Source: Enchytraeus crypticus
Taxonomy: Eukaryota > Annelida > Clitellata > Enchytraeida > Enchytraeidae
NCBI GenBank assembly: GCA_905160935.1
Contig: CAJHZI010000511.1
Location: 124,001-188,000, forward strand
Reading direction: 5' to 3'
DNA: 64,000 nt
The notes beneath the pieces are model-generated. The model saw only the letters and a list, made by a program, of their open reading frames with translations, was not told the origin of the DNA and did not search any database. Every line of letters starts with the position of its first letter. The first letter of the stretch is position 1. Made by a program: the position numbers and the translations under genes. Below are positions 33,331 through 44,569 of the stretch, in pieces.

Positions 33331-33472
33331 AGCCGGGCGGTGATGCAGCACGTATTAGTTATATTTATGATGATAAACCATAATAATTATGATGATAATA
33401 TAATGATCATGATGATAATAATTATGATCATAATATAATTATGATGATAAACCACAGGTAACAATAAACTAA

Positions 33473-33517
33473 TAACTATTCCTCTAAACTACTGATCGTA
33501 GTTTAGAGGAATAGTTA
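33473..33517. repeat. Perfect 20-bp hairpin with 5-base loop
   Basis: TAACTATTCCTCTAAACTAC (33473-33492), loop TGATC, GTAGTTTAGAGGAATAGTTA (33498-33517). All 20 pairs match. Confidence 0.9.
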
Positions 33518-33619
33518 GTAGTTTAACATCTTATCTTTCTGACTATTTATCTATCTATCAGCTCTCCTGTAGTCTTCGCTCCTCTAGTAAACAAATCACC
33601 TTGCGAAGATTAGAGCTGT

Positions 33620-33960
33620 CATCGGCAAGCGCTCGTTTGTATTTTCTGCTTCACTGTGCAATTCTCTGCCTCAAGATCTTCGATCTCGTAGGCTCTTATG
33701 TATGATGATTAATACTTTCCTTGTCAAGTTAAACTTGTCTCTTTCCTCGTTTTGTCAATATTCTGACTATGGCCTCCGATCTTGGACTTGCACTGTTTTG
33801 ATCTCGTCTTCTCTTTAGTCTTTGTGTACTTAGTCGTCATCGTGTGGCGTTTTGTCATTTGTTGGTGCAGAGTCCGCTTGAGTTGTCGCTGAAATCGCCT
33901 CATGGCGAAGAATCCGACGTTAAATTCTTATTTATTAATTGATTAATTAAGTGCGAATAT
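33620..33960 (+). mobile_element. LINE 3' end with NSLPQDL motif and GACGTTAAA tail
   Basis: Reads SASLCNSLPQDLRSRR, then INTFLVKLNLSL, followed by a non-coding end CGACGTTAAATTCTTATT and an ATTGATTAATTAA tail. It is closely matched by 44570-44880. The coding part is the C-terminus of a non-LTR reverse transcriptase; 5' truncation is extreme. Confidence 0.7.
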
Positions 33961-34204
33961 TTGTGGTTATGCAGTTCTCCGTTCTCGAAATGAGGCTTTC
34001 ATGTTTGATAATTTTATTGATATTTTGAGGTTTTAGTCTTGAAGTCACATTTGATATAAAGAAAATAATATTAATATAATTTTTCTCATAGTCTTTGTCT
34101 TTATTTCCCCTAACTGTTGCCGTTCTTTAAGGAATGATAGAGGTAGTTTTATATTCGTTTTTTGTAGGTTCTTGCTAAAGACGTACTGTTTTCGATAATA
34201 CTTC

Positions 34205-34400
34205 TGATTCAATAATAATAACACGCAACATGGTCAACCATGTTGATATCTATCACTTTTAATACCATATGTTTAAACCGTTAAACAATTTAGTTCATTT
34301 CCATGCATCCAGTCCCGTGAATATCCGAGATTTTACTTTCTGATAAGCGCGGTCGGAAATAAATACGCGAGAGTTAAATTCACCTCAGGCATTCAAATTA
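34205..34400 (-). repeat. SINE-C fragment (reverse)
   Basis: Matches 37158 and 50250: AACACGCAACATGGTCAACC, then ATCTATCACTTTTAATACC and GTGAATATCCGAGATTTTAC. On the - strand it ends in a (TTA)n-like tail. The tRNA-like head is eroded. Confidence 0.6.
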
Positions 34401-34854
34401 ATAAAATTTTAAATGCAAATGAATAAGTAATGATAATTACAGTAATGTTGCAAAAAGCTCCGCATTGAGAAAGACAGTATACGGAACAAACTTTGAAAAC
34501 ATCCCCCAAATGGCGGGACATAACGATAAAAGGAAGGAATAACTGCACTCCTGATGTAAATATAACGGGCTGTTTTACTTGGCCTTACGTTTTAACAAAT
34601 CTTTTCCAATATAAATGCTTATTTAATAATAATGTCAAAATTTTCTTCAATATGCGATACACTTAAATGAATATTCTCTAATAGCATAATACAATTTAGA
34701 CCGGACGAAACCCAGCCTGTTGAAAGTCTCGAGAGTAATATGTATCTATTTTTCTTTCAGGTTCCTCTTCCTTTCATTCTCTTGTAATTTTCTGTCAGTT
34801 AATGGAACTCAGAATTGTCTATACATATGCATGTATATATATAGTCTATTTATG

Positions 34855-34858
<4 letters not shown>

Positions 34859-34931
<73 letters not shown>
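34859..34931. repeat. (TA)n microsatellite at a LINE 3' end
   Basis: A 73-base TA run next to the LINE 3' terminus at 34932. Confidence 0.95.
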
Positions 34932-34933
<2 letters not shown>

Positions 34934-35800
34934 TCTAGTGGACTGACTGCCTAACCGCTTTTCCATGGCATATAGCTCTTCTAACTAATTCTATCCTCAG
35001 CCTTCCTTTCAGCTCTATATATGTATTTGTTATCAGGTCATTCAACATCCCATATCTTGGCCTTCCTCTAACTCATTTCCCATGTATTCTTCCTTCTATT
35101 ACATCCTTTAGCAGCCCATCCACATCATATTATATCCTATCCAGCTTTTCTTTTTATTTCGTACATTTATTAAATGTCTATTTCTACCTTTACCGACTCT
35201 TTCAAGAACTTCTTCAATTGTAATTTTGCCAATCCAACTGATCTTTTCCATATTTCTTCATAACCACATTTTCAGTGCCTCTAGTTTCCTAGTATCTTCT
35301 TTCTTTAATATCCACGTTTCACATCCGTACAGAAGTGTCTACCACACCTATGTTTTCTCTATCTTTGTCTTTGTGTGCTTCCCTATGCCTTTTGTTAGCA
35401 GTTCTTTTCACTTTCCGAACGCCTATTTCGCTCTTTTTAATTCAAGATTTTACTTCCGTTTCACACTTACCATCGTCTGTGATGATGTGGACGAAATACT
35501 CGAAGTTTCATGCTTGTTCTATTAGTGTACTATTCAGTGTAAAATTTGTACTAATCAGTGTAAAATTTGTACTATTCAGTTTAAAATCCCAGTAATTCCT
35601 AAACACTCTCATCACCTTGTGTTTGTAGATTAATCTTCACACCTTACATCAATGCCTTGGCATTCAGATTATCAATAACAAATTAAAATCCTTCTTCACT
35701 ATGATCAAGTTTATATTGATCTGAAAATTTCATACCTTTCAGCAATTTACCTCTAATAACTATTTATTTCTCAATGACCTCTATCGCCTTTTCATTACCG
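34932..35800 (-). mobile_element. RTE-like LINE 3' fragment
   Basis: The - strand encodes CETWILKKEDTRKLEALKMW, then EEVLERVGK and the WIGY segment of the same LINE C-terminus, with many breaks. The 3' end leads into a 72-base (TA)n at 34859-34931 instead of (GA)n. Confidence 0.75.
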
Positions 35801-35883
35801 TATCGGCGTAAGTTGACGCGTAGTGGTGCAATACAAATGTAGCTCACCACTGCTGTTTATCCCGATCCTATTTCATCCTCTTC

Positions 35884-35885
<2 letters not shown>

Positions 35886-35938
<53 letters not shown>
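35886..35938. repeat. (TA)n microsatellite
   Basis: A pure TA run of about 50 bases. Confidence 0.95.
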
Positions 35939-35942
<4 letters not shown>

Positions 35943-36334
35943 TACATAAACAAGTATATATGTTACATTGGATTTGTATCGAGATGGTGATTTTCTGCTA
36001 TTATATTTGTCCTTATTGCTAAAAGATGCAATTTAAATTTGGTGAGCTAATATAGAGTGATTGAATACGTGACGCCGTTTTAAAGTTTGAGTGTTTCGCA
36101 GATATTTGAGGAAGTTTTTGTTGATTTGGTTTTAGAAATGAGCAGAAAACTGGAACAAGTTAATAATGGGTTTGTGTTTATCGACTGAACTGAAGAATAA
36201 AATCTATTTCCGCTGCTCACTGATTTACCACAAAGCCGCTGCATTTCTGTCTTCTTGTAGATGCAATTTAAGGCTTTCATGCTCTTCACTCTTCCGCTAA
36301 TCAAATGGATTGACAACAAAATCCTCTAGTTTCT

Positions 36335-36336
<2 letters not shown>

Positions 36337-36400
<64 letters not shown>
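36337..36400. repeat. (GA)n microsatellite
   Basis: A GA run of about 62 bases. No LINE 3' end was recognised at its left side. Confidence 0.95.
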
Positions 36401-36401
<1 letters not shown>

Positions 36402-37140
36402 GAGAGACAAAGTATGCTGAGAGAAAAGACGGATATAATTTATTTGAAATCGGATAAGTGGGTAAGAAAACGGCGATAACAGAAATAGGAGAGACAACGC
36501 GTTGATGTTGCACTGAAAATATGACATTCAGAAAACGTTGTTAGTCTAATGTGATTAAATTTTCACTTATCCTTCTCATCTTCAACTCATGAAATTAACA
36601 AAATACAGCGTCTTTCTTAGTTTAAGAATTTAAGTGTTAGCTGCTTATAAAGCTTTAGTCATAAATAACTAATAGCGTGGTTCGCAGACTGTAAGATTAA
36701 GATCTTTACTAAATCTTGTCAATATGATTTTTGATTAGCCGACTTTCTGACTTTCTGACTATCCACTTTTCACTTTTCTAACTTTCTGACTTTTCAACTT
36801 TGTGATGCGACTTTATTGGGTAGGTTTGCGACTTCAAAATAGTATGGACGGCATTCAAATCCTAAACTCGCCACTCTCTCTTATCCTTGCGAATAAAAAT
36901 CTCACTACTGTTCTGTTTTGAGTGGTCTGGTCTCATATAGATTTGCATAATCTGCTAGTTTTTCTGTTCACCATTTATAAAATTTCCATTTAATTTCGTG
37001 TCACTGTTCCAAATAGATTTTCAGACATAACTAACAGTGATGTAGTTTACAGAAATTAAATGCTAAAGACAATTTTAGTTTCAGTTTCATGTTTTAAAGC
37101 GTGTCAGTGGCGGGAAAGAAATGGATGTGAAAGTTGCATC
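36401..37140. other. Stretch without recognised genes
   Basis: Ordinary AT-rich DNA; short CTTTCTGACTTTCTGACTA runs near 36745-36795 are local duplications. Confidence 0.5.
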
Positions 37141-37149
37141 TACTAATAA

Positions 37150-37395
37150 TAATAATAACACACATTATAGTGAAATGATCAACTACGTTGATATCTATCA
37201 CTCTTAATATCACATGTTAAATCCATTAGGCAATTTAGTCCATTTTTCGTGTAGCCAGTTCAGTGAATATCCGAGATTTTACTCTCAGATCAGCGCGTCT
37301 GGGATTCGAACCCACGAGGGTTCAATACAATAATAAATTTCAATGCTGACTCTCAATCAACCAACTTGCTAATGTGCCATCGCCTCAGCTTACAT
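37150..37395 (-). repeat. SINE-C, tRNA-derived (reverse)
   Basis: The - strand B box is GTGGGTTCGAATCCC; an A-box-like GGCACATTAGCAAGTTGG lies at the far end. The 3' tail is a short (TTA)n next to 37150. Confidence 0.7.
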
Positions 37396-38039
37396 GAAAG
37401 ATAATTAATAGAGAAACGAGTTATACTCTTGCTCGATTGTAATTTAGAATTATCTGATTATAACACTCAGCTGGCTTTTATACATGTGCAAAAAACATAA
37501 TAGATACATGTAGCTCCGTCATTGGATTAATCGACGGTGACAGTCACATTGATTTGATATGCCCTTCTCTGCACAAATAGTTACAGCATAAATAGCTTTT
37601 CAATGCTGAATATGTAATTTTCTCATAACCTTTTGAAAATTGAGTTATTCCTTTTCTGTGAGAACTCGATTTGATTAAGTCATTAGCACAACTCATCGGA
37701 CCTGCTGCTGATATTGGTATATTAGAGGCATATAATGTTTCAAAGTGATTAATGTGTACAAATAGATTCGTCGACCATATTGAGTTATTATTAATTAGCA
37801 CCCACCGTACAGCATATCTTTGTTGAATATCCCTTGTACGCGGTGTGTGTGAGAATATTGAGATGAAAGCTTTACTGATAAAACATGGCTATAATAAATG
37901 TAAACTTGATTTATATCACAGAATGAAAAATCATTAGAATTGTTAACTAGCGGAAATTGATTTCTGATTCAATATCTATCGTCGTATTTGCCTTTGATTC
38001 AATCATTGACTGAGTCGATTGTCCGCCATTATCGATCAC

Positions 38040-38225
38040 CGCTGACGTCATAGCTATGGCCACTGACACATGGTCGTTACCATGGGAACTGTCCATCATT
38101 ATGGCCGTCATGACAACCTATATTGTAATTCTGAGAGATAATATCTTCCGTTTGATGTGCCCAACACTTCGTGTCGTTATTTATTGTTGCGGCTAGCAAA
38201 CCAGGCGCGACGCCGCCATCTTTTT
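38040..38225. promoter_or_regulatory. CRE-like and YY1-like sites in a GC-richer stretch
   Basis: TGACGTCA at 38043-38050 and GCCGCCATCTT at 38212-38222, a YY1-type site on the - strand. Such sites are often near promoters, but no adjacent exon was identified. Confidence 0.3.
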
Positions 38226-38802
38226 CCTAGTAGGATCAAGGGTTGTATGCTGTCAATCACTCAATGAACTGTACGACACTCAATGAACCAGTGCCGTACA
38301 ATCTCTGGTACTCACAAGAAACTCATCGTCAAGTGGTTTCGCCCCAGATGGATAGAATCATATCTGTAGCCATTTTGCAGCTGAGAATGTCTAATCATGG
38401 GAACGATTTCATGGTTAATAAAAATTAAAATATAAGAGAAATCACAGAATACAGACACATTATGCAAAAATCATGGCAATGAACATAAATGCATCTGACA
38501 CTTAAATCTTACCAGTTATTTCTATCAAAACCAAACCAAATAGAATCTATAACTCTTCTTTATTAATATTAGAAAACAAAATACAGCTGTTTGAATGGAG
38601 GAGTATCAAAATGACAAAAAATACGCCACGAACGTTCAAGGTGCAGGTGAAGGGGCCGTAAAACTTATCTATGCTTCTGAGCGCCAATTTATTTTATTAG
38701 CTTTTGAAGGGTTAAAACTATTTCGGAGCAGCCTCCGCTCGGTGAAGACTTATGGAATTATAGTTAGACTCAATTTCTTCATGAAGCGTTTTCTTAAAAT
38801 TG

Positions 38803-38928
38803 GGCTGAGCCGGTGACTTATTGGCAAGTTGTTCGACAGCGCATCAGTAGATGCAGGGTTCAAATCCTTTGCTCTCCTGTCTCTGATATGCTATCGAGCA
38901 GGAAACTGGCGTAAAACTTGGCTTTTCA
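38803..38928 (+). repeat. SINE-B
   Basis: GGGCTGAGCCGGTGACTTAT, GCAGGGTTCAAATCCTTTG and GCAGGAAACTGGCGTAAAAC. Confidence 0.75.
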
Positions 38929-40036
38929 CTTGGTTATATAATCAGTTTGACGTATGTTTTTGGGATTTACCTGTATATATTTTGCATCATTAAGTTGATC
39001 TTTTGCTGTCTAAAAATCGTTGTGAATTGTAATTCTATGGTCTCAATAGAATCAAAATAGAAATAAAATAATAGTTTGTGTCATTGCATTTCAATATTTT
39101 GAAATTGTTGTTGAAATATTTTCGTTTTTTCATATCTCGTGTCTCCTGTTATTTTCTAACACCGTAACCACATTTTGATGGCTTCTGCAAATGTTCAACG
39201 AACCTTTCGTATTTTTCAGAAGACGGTAGAAAATATAATTTATGAAATAAAATTTATATTTAAATTTATTTTTAACTCTAAACTTAGTGTTGCTACCTCA
39301 CAAGAGCTAATAATGACGAGATAGGAGGTAGAATAGGAGGGATTGAGAGAAGGAGAAGGGTTGGGGGGCGGGGGGGGGAGAGCTGTCGGGCTGTGTCCAT
39401 TGAAGTTCAGATGAGGACATTTTTCACAGAGAAAATAATGTGTGAAAGTTTTTTAAAATAAATTTTATTCCAGACCTTCCCTTCGGTAATAAACTTATAC
39501 CGGTATATTAATGCTGAAATTCTATTTAAAAGTAATTTAAAGCCCACGGATGAACATTGGTTCTTGTTGGATGACAGTTTCTAATGCCATCTCCTGTCAG
39601 AGTATCTAGGCTTGCTAATGGATGCGACATTTTTTATGTCCTTTGTAGCTAATTAAAGTTATTTATTAAATTGTCCAATTTTGGTCATACAGTTTTCATC
39701 GTCACATATATGTCAAAATAAGTAAATTATATTATTTCCTTAGGATATATAAAACTTTATACGAGATTCCTTTGTTATTTAATTACTGTGAACTATTATG
39801 TTTAATACAAATTAAAGTGGATGATTGTGCGTGATTGTGATATATGATATATATCACTTTTAAATTTCATGTGTATGGTGTTAGGTCGATAGTCCATGAT
39901 TGTTAGCCAATGATCCATGTAACCGATCCTGTTAAAGTGAGGGTTTCGCTCGTTTGAAAACTAGACTGAGATTTTGTCTCATTACCCTATGAACAGGTAT
40001 TTAAATGTCATGAGTATGACGTGACTTGACGCTCTA

Positions 40037-40173
40037 CAGGGTGAGTAAAAAAAGTGATAAGGCTTATAAAAGTATGCTTTGAAGGCAGGTAAAAGTATGC
40101 TTTGAAAATATTAACAATAGCCTGAGATATTCAAACTTTTTGCAGGTGTTATCACTTTTTTTTACTCACTCTG
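40037..40173. mobile_element. Mariner-type MITE, 137 bp
   Basis: Inverted ends CAGGGTGAGTAAAAAAAGTG (40037-40056) and, inverted, CAGAGTGAGTAAAAAAAAGT at the right end, each continuing into ATAA. TA flanks both sides (40035-40036 and 40174-40175). Such CAGGGTG ends with TA duplications fit Tc1/mariner MITEs. There is no coding sequence; the interior holds a short direct duplication (AAAAGTATGCTTTGAA). Confidence 0.8.
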
Positions 40174-41146
40174 TATACACGCAATTATTTCTATACCTAT
40201 ACTCAAACTACTTATTGAATTTAGTTTGTTATAATTTTATTAAAATAATTCTGCGTACTTGTATCAAAAATTTCACTAGACTGAGTGCGATCAAGTCCCC
40301 TATCCCCCGCTAAATCCTCCTTCGTGATTAGGTAGTCCCGTACTCTAAACAAAACTCAATCCATTCCCTCGTGTAGTTCTGTCTGCTAGTAGGGGGCGAG
40401 CTTCAGTGAAGAATTGAAAGAATTGACTTGCGGAAATTACCGGGAAGAAATTCAGTTTTCTCTCGTCAACCTGCGGTAGACGTAAGAGTTTTAGAGAATC
40501 CTTTGACCAAGCCAAACTCCTGTAACCCACAAATACTATGAAGATTTAATATCTGGATCTTCATTCTAACTTGATATTAAGGACAATTAGGCTGCGCTTA
40601 AATGAAGATATACAAAAACACAATGTACGTGGATGAGACATCCCAAAATTGTCAGAAATTTTAGATATTAGTTGTTCTCTCACAAAATATTTTGCTTTGC
40701 ATAAATCATTTCAAGTATTACATTGCACACGCGTCCATATAGCCTACAGTAGCCAATGAGAGTGATGTAAAAATAAGTAGGAATAGCTATAATATTCAAA
40801 TTTCACTTTACTGGCTAAATTTTAAAAGTAATTTTCTTGATCATCTAGAAACACTAACTTTCCGCACAAAAATTCGTAAAAACTACGCACTTAATACTTT
40901 ATCTACCTATATGAAATATATTCATCACAATGAGGTTTATAAGAAATTCTCTAACCGCTTATATCTAATATCTCTTAACTCTAATTTCTTGTCGTTGGTA
41001 TGTTAAATAAGTATCGCGACAACAAAACAAAAGAAGTTTACTTCGATCAATGGATGAAATTAACTGATTCGTTGATAGAGATATTGATTTATTAGTTGCA
41101 GAGTAATCTGATTGATTGATTTGACATAATTTACACTCTGGATAAT

Positions 41147-41206
41147 CTCTCTCTCTCTTTCTCTTTCTCTTTCTCTTTCTCTTTCTCTCTCTCTCTCTCT
41201 CTCTCT
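41147..41206. repeat. (CT)n, the GA tail of the LINE at 41207
   Basis: CT run with TTTCT interruptions immediately before CTTAGTGTACTGCC, the reversed LINE 3' end. Confidence 0.9.
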
Positions 41207-41840
41207 TAGTGTACTGCCTACGGACAGATCCATGGCATATAACACCTCCACTCTTCTCTGTCTTCCGCTTTATTCTTTATGTCCACATATGAGTGCGTCT
41301 GTAAACCATCTAACATGCCTAATCTCGGCCTGCCTCGGCCTCGGCATGACTTCCCCCCCTTAGACTGTGTCCTATCCAACTCTTCTTCCTACTTCTTAAT
41401 GCACTCATCAACTTTCTATCTGTACCAACTCTCTCTAGAACTTCTTCATTTGTAACCCTTTTGATCCAGCAAATCCTTTCATTCTTCTCCATATCCACAT
41501 TTCCAGTGCATCTAGTTTCCTAATATCTTCCTCTCTTAAGGTCCATGTTTCACATCTATACAATAGCTTGGTTCAAACCAATCTTCATGCCATATTTTAC
41601 TGCCTTATCATTCAGACTCCGTTATCTTCTGCATTCTTGTCTCGCTGACCGCTACCATTCCTTGGTCATCAACAAATCGTATATCTTGTAACAATTTTCC
41701 TCCTACTTTTATTCCTTTTTCTATGTTTTCCATGGCTTACTCCATCATTGCCTCAACGTAAATGTTAAAGAGTAGCGGCGAAATGCTACAACATTGTCTT
41801 ATTCCACGTTCTATTCCATCTTATATATTCTTAGTGGATA
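41207..41840 (-). mobile_element. RTE-like LINE 3' fragment (decayed)
   Basis: The - strand reads as the same family as the 54.9-kb copy. It keeps GGKLLQDIRFVDDQGMVAV, where FVDD stands in for the catalytic (Y/F)ADD, and the end that yields the CATGGATCTGTC-like 3' terminus. Multiple frameshifts and stops are present. Its 3' end is directly followed by (GA)n at 41147-41206. Confidence 0.8.
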
Positions 41841-41849
41841 ATAGATGGA

Positions 41850-42517
41850 TTAGGCTAAGAATTGCTTTATTTATGTAATCATTAGAGGAAATTTGATTGA
41901 TTAGGCTGGGAATTGACTGAATTATGTAATCTTTAGAGGATATTTGATTGATTAGGCCAAGAATTGACTGATTTATGTAATCATTCGAGGATAATTGATT
42001 GATTAGGCTAAGAATTGATTGATTTAAATGTAATCATTAGGGGATATTTGATTGATTAGGCTAAGAATTGACTGATTTATGTAATCATTTGAGGATATTT
42101 GATTGATTAGGCCAAATATTGACTGATTTATGTAATCATTTGAGGGTATTTGATTGATTAGGCTAAGAATTGACTGATTTCTGTAATCATTTGAGGGTAT
42201 TTGATTGATTAGGCTAAGAATTGACTGATTTATGTAATCATTTGAGGATATTTGATTGATTAGGCTAAGAATTGACTGATTTATGTAATCATTTGAGGAT
42301 ATTTGATTGATTAGGCTAAGAATTGACTGATTTATGTAATCATTTGAGGATATTTGATTGATTAGGCTAAGAATTGACTGATTTATGAAATCATTTGAGG
42401 GTATTTGATGATTAGACTAAGAATTGACTGATTTAGGTAATTATCAGATGATTTTTGATTGATTAGGCTAAGAATTGACTGATCAATTTAATCATTAGAG
42501 AATAATTGATTGATTAG
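41850..42517 (+). repeat. 51-bp minisatellite, about 13 units
   Basis: Units begin GAGGATATTTGATTGATTAG and continue GCTAAGAATTGACTGATTTA, then TGTAATCATTT. The spacing measured between exact copies at 42241 and 42292 is 51. Outer units are more diverged. Each unit has TTGATTGATTAG, like a 3' splice site, and a CTGAT branch-site-like motif. The last unit ends exactly at the acceptor of the receptor-like exon at 42518. Confidence 0.95.
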
Positions 42518-42673
42518 GAGTGGCTGTGGAAGAGAGGAATTCTGAAACTTTGCTGGACCTGGTGAAGAACACTTGGGCAGATATGAAGAGGTCAAGGATG
42601 ATAGAAGATGTTGACCTTGAGTTCAGAGCAGTTCAGAGAAGAGAGGTCATGAGTATGGAAAACCTTATGGAGG
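42518..42673 (+). CDS. Ionotropic-glutamate-receptor-like N-terminal domain exon (first visible)
   Basis: 52 codons between TTGATTGATTAG| and G|GTAGGG, phase 1 at both ends. The frame reads VAVEERNSETLLDLV, later EFRAVQRREVMSMENLMEA. It matches the opening helix (AVEE.N) and the region before the ALIGP strand in amino-terminal domains of ionotropic glutamate receptors. It joins in frame to the exon at 43409. The acceptor belongs to the last unit of the 51-bp minisatellite, with almost no polypyrimidine tract. The family assignment rests on the joined product. Confidence 0.6.
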
Positions 42674-43014
42674 GTAGGGATTTCCTGTTGTTTATTTTTT
42701 TTAGCTAATCAATCAATTGCTTAGCAAAAATATTTTTGATAATTTCAAGAAATATATCGAACTACGCATATTTGAAGTAACAGATAAGATGATAAAATTA
42801 TAGACAAAATGAATCAAACAAACAACAAAACAGAAACGCTGGAGTCAATGATTTTGTTAATTATTATTGCTATTAGAGGCGCAATATATATTCAACATAA
42901 TATAGATCTCAAAATAAAGTAAGGCGCATTATATTGCAATACAAAGAAAATGTAGCGTCCAGTTTTTAAGCGAGGAATGGCGATATCGGGTAACCTAATA
43001 TACAGTCTATAGTT

Positions 43015-43100
43015 TACCTGTTGTTATCCGTGTTACGTCTGGAACACCGAAGAATAGACAAACTGCTAACTACATATGGCTTAAAAGGGGCCTTATCAGC
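43015..43100 (+). repeat. Repeat family E fragment
   Basis: TTACGTCTGGAACACCGAAG and AACTGCTAACTACATATGGC match family E at 23.7 kb. Confidence 0.4.
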
Positions 43101-43194
43101 AAATTAAGCAAACAACAGGAAATCAGCTTAAAAGCCTTAATATTCCCAAATCTAAGGCTATATTAAGATATGAAAACAGCAGAGCCAATTGTGG

Positions 43195-43312
43195 AAAATT
43201 AACTCGTTAATTTATTATGTGTTCTTTAAGCAGCGGGAAAGCAGAATATGAGTTGGAATATGTACCTTGGACATGCCAGTTTTCAGGATACTGAAAAGAG
43301 ATGTTATTTGAA
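43195..43312 (+). repeat. Repeat family R, within the receptor-like gene intron
   Basis: AACTCGTTAATTTATTATG, GAATATGTACCTTGGACATG and GATACTGAAAAGAGATG, a diverged copy without a long GA tail. Confidence 0.5.
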
Positions 43313-43408
43313 GTTCTAAGAGCGGTAATTAATTCTCATAATCATTCCCGTTTTACATTTTGATTATGAAACCGGCCTTTAGATGGTTTTATATTTGATA
43401 TTCCGCAG

Positions 43409-43717
43409 CTTACATGGAGATGGGTACGCTCAACCTAACTGCTTTGATCGGCCCTGACCTTCAACCGCTCATTAGGGCTGCCTCTAGTCTTAGTGTTCCT
43501 CATTTTCTTACAACAGGAGAACTGCTGACCTACCAACAGCAGCCAGCTGACACGGCAGCTGCTAAAACAGCTGAACCAGTTGGACAAGGAGCTGCTGGTG
43601 AGCAGAGCAGCTTGCTGAGTGTGCTGCCAGCCTACCTTGATCTAATACACGTGACCGTTGACACAGTCTTGTTGTATGGGTGGAAATCTCTAGCACTTAT
43701 CTATGACTCACCATCTG
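43409..43717 (+). CDS. Ionotropic-glutamate-receptor-like N-terminal domain exon (second visible)
   Basis: 103 codons between TTCCGCAG and CATCTG|GTAAGT, phase 1 at both ends. It encodes LTALIGPDLQPLIRAASS, LSVPHFLTTG, then a low-complexity Q/A/G-rich insert, then LDLIHVTVDTVLLYGWKS and LALIYDS. This order (IGP strand, IPHF-like strand, helix, YGW, hhYDS) is that of the amino-terminal domain of kainate- or delta-like receptors, which bind and assemble at the cell surface. No transmembrane or agonist-binding exon was found downstream, so subtype is undecided. Another periplasmic-binding-fold receptor is the main alternative. Confidence 0.65.
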
Positions 43718-43813
43718 GTAAGTTATCAGATGCATACGTCATAATTCTATATGCACGTTTATATTTTTATGCACGTTTATGTATATGATGAGTTTAATAT
43801 CCAGTTTGATAGC

Positions 43814-43817
<4 letters not shown>

Positions 43818-43867
<50 letters not shown>
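43818..43867. repeat. (TA)n in the receptor-like gene intron
   Basis: A TA run of about 49 bases, 100 bases after the exon at 43717. Confidence 0.9.
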
Positions 43868-43871
<4 letters not shown>

Positions 43872-44389
43872 AACCCATTCTGTTGTGTATGGGTTGGGCT
43901 GATTACTTTCAGAAACGAGTGAGATTCGAGCCGCTACCCTCCATGTTTATCTGGCAAACTTGCGATCAATTTAGCTATACTATCTATACACAGCCACATC
44001 GGTATGTGTTTTTGTGCTTGTAATGGCATCCATGTAATAACCTCTCTTCGTATATCTAAAGTATCACTGAATCTTCTAAGTCGCATGAGGGTCGATATTG
44101 TGCATCGATTCTTGGATATAATATAAAGCGTATGCATTAAATGAGCGGGAACGGGACAGCTGGGCACCCAGGTCGCTCAGACCTCAGCAATTACACCGGT
44201 CGATCTCCCGGCCTCTCTCGTCTCATCTCCCTCAATTCTGCGCATTTACCAACTCAATGTCGCTACTAAAGATAGATTGCGAATTTTGATTGTGAACGAA
44301 TGAATAAATAAATGAATTATTAATGGTTTAATTTATCGTATTAATGATTGATTTTATTACTGAATTATCGTGTTAATGAATGATTGAAT

Positions 44390-44540
44390 TATGTCCGGGT
44401 TGCTGAAGAATTGACTAGCCGTTGACTGCACTTGTCCTATAATGGGTCACAGCACCAATACCTAAACCAAGGAATTTTTCGAATGTTCGTATCTTTGTCC
44501 GGACTAAGGCTGATTAGTCAATGGTACTTGACGTTAGAAT
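44390..44540 (+). repeat. Repeat family E fragment
   Basis: GTCCGGGTTGCTGAAGAATT and TAGCCGTTGACTGCACTTG, then a stretch with AACCAAGGAATTTTTCGAAT. Diverged from the 23.7-kb copy. Confidence 0.4.
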
Positions 44541-44569
44541 CGACCAAGTATCTATCTATCAACCTTTAA

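Noticed and set aside
38072..38195. Short hydrophobic open frame starting MATDTWSLPWEL
   Set aside because: Only about 45 codons, no signal-exon donor or known domain; kept only as sequence context of the motif cluster.
41850..42517. CRISPR-like array
   Set aside because: The spacing is a plain tandem repeat without unique spacers, in a eukaryotic setting.
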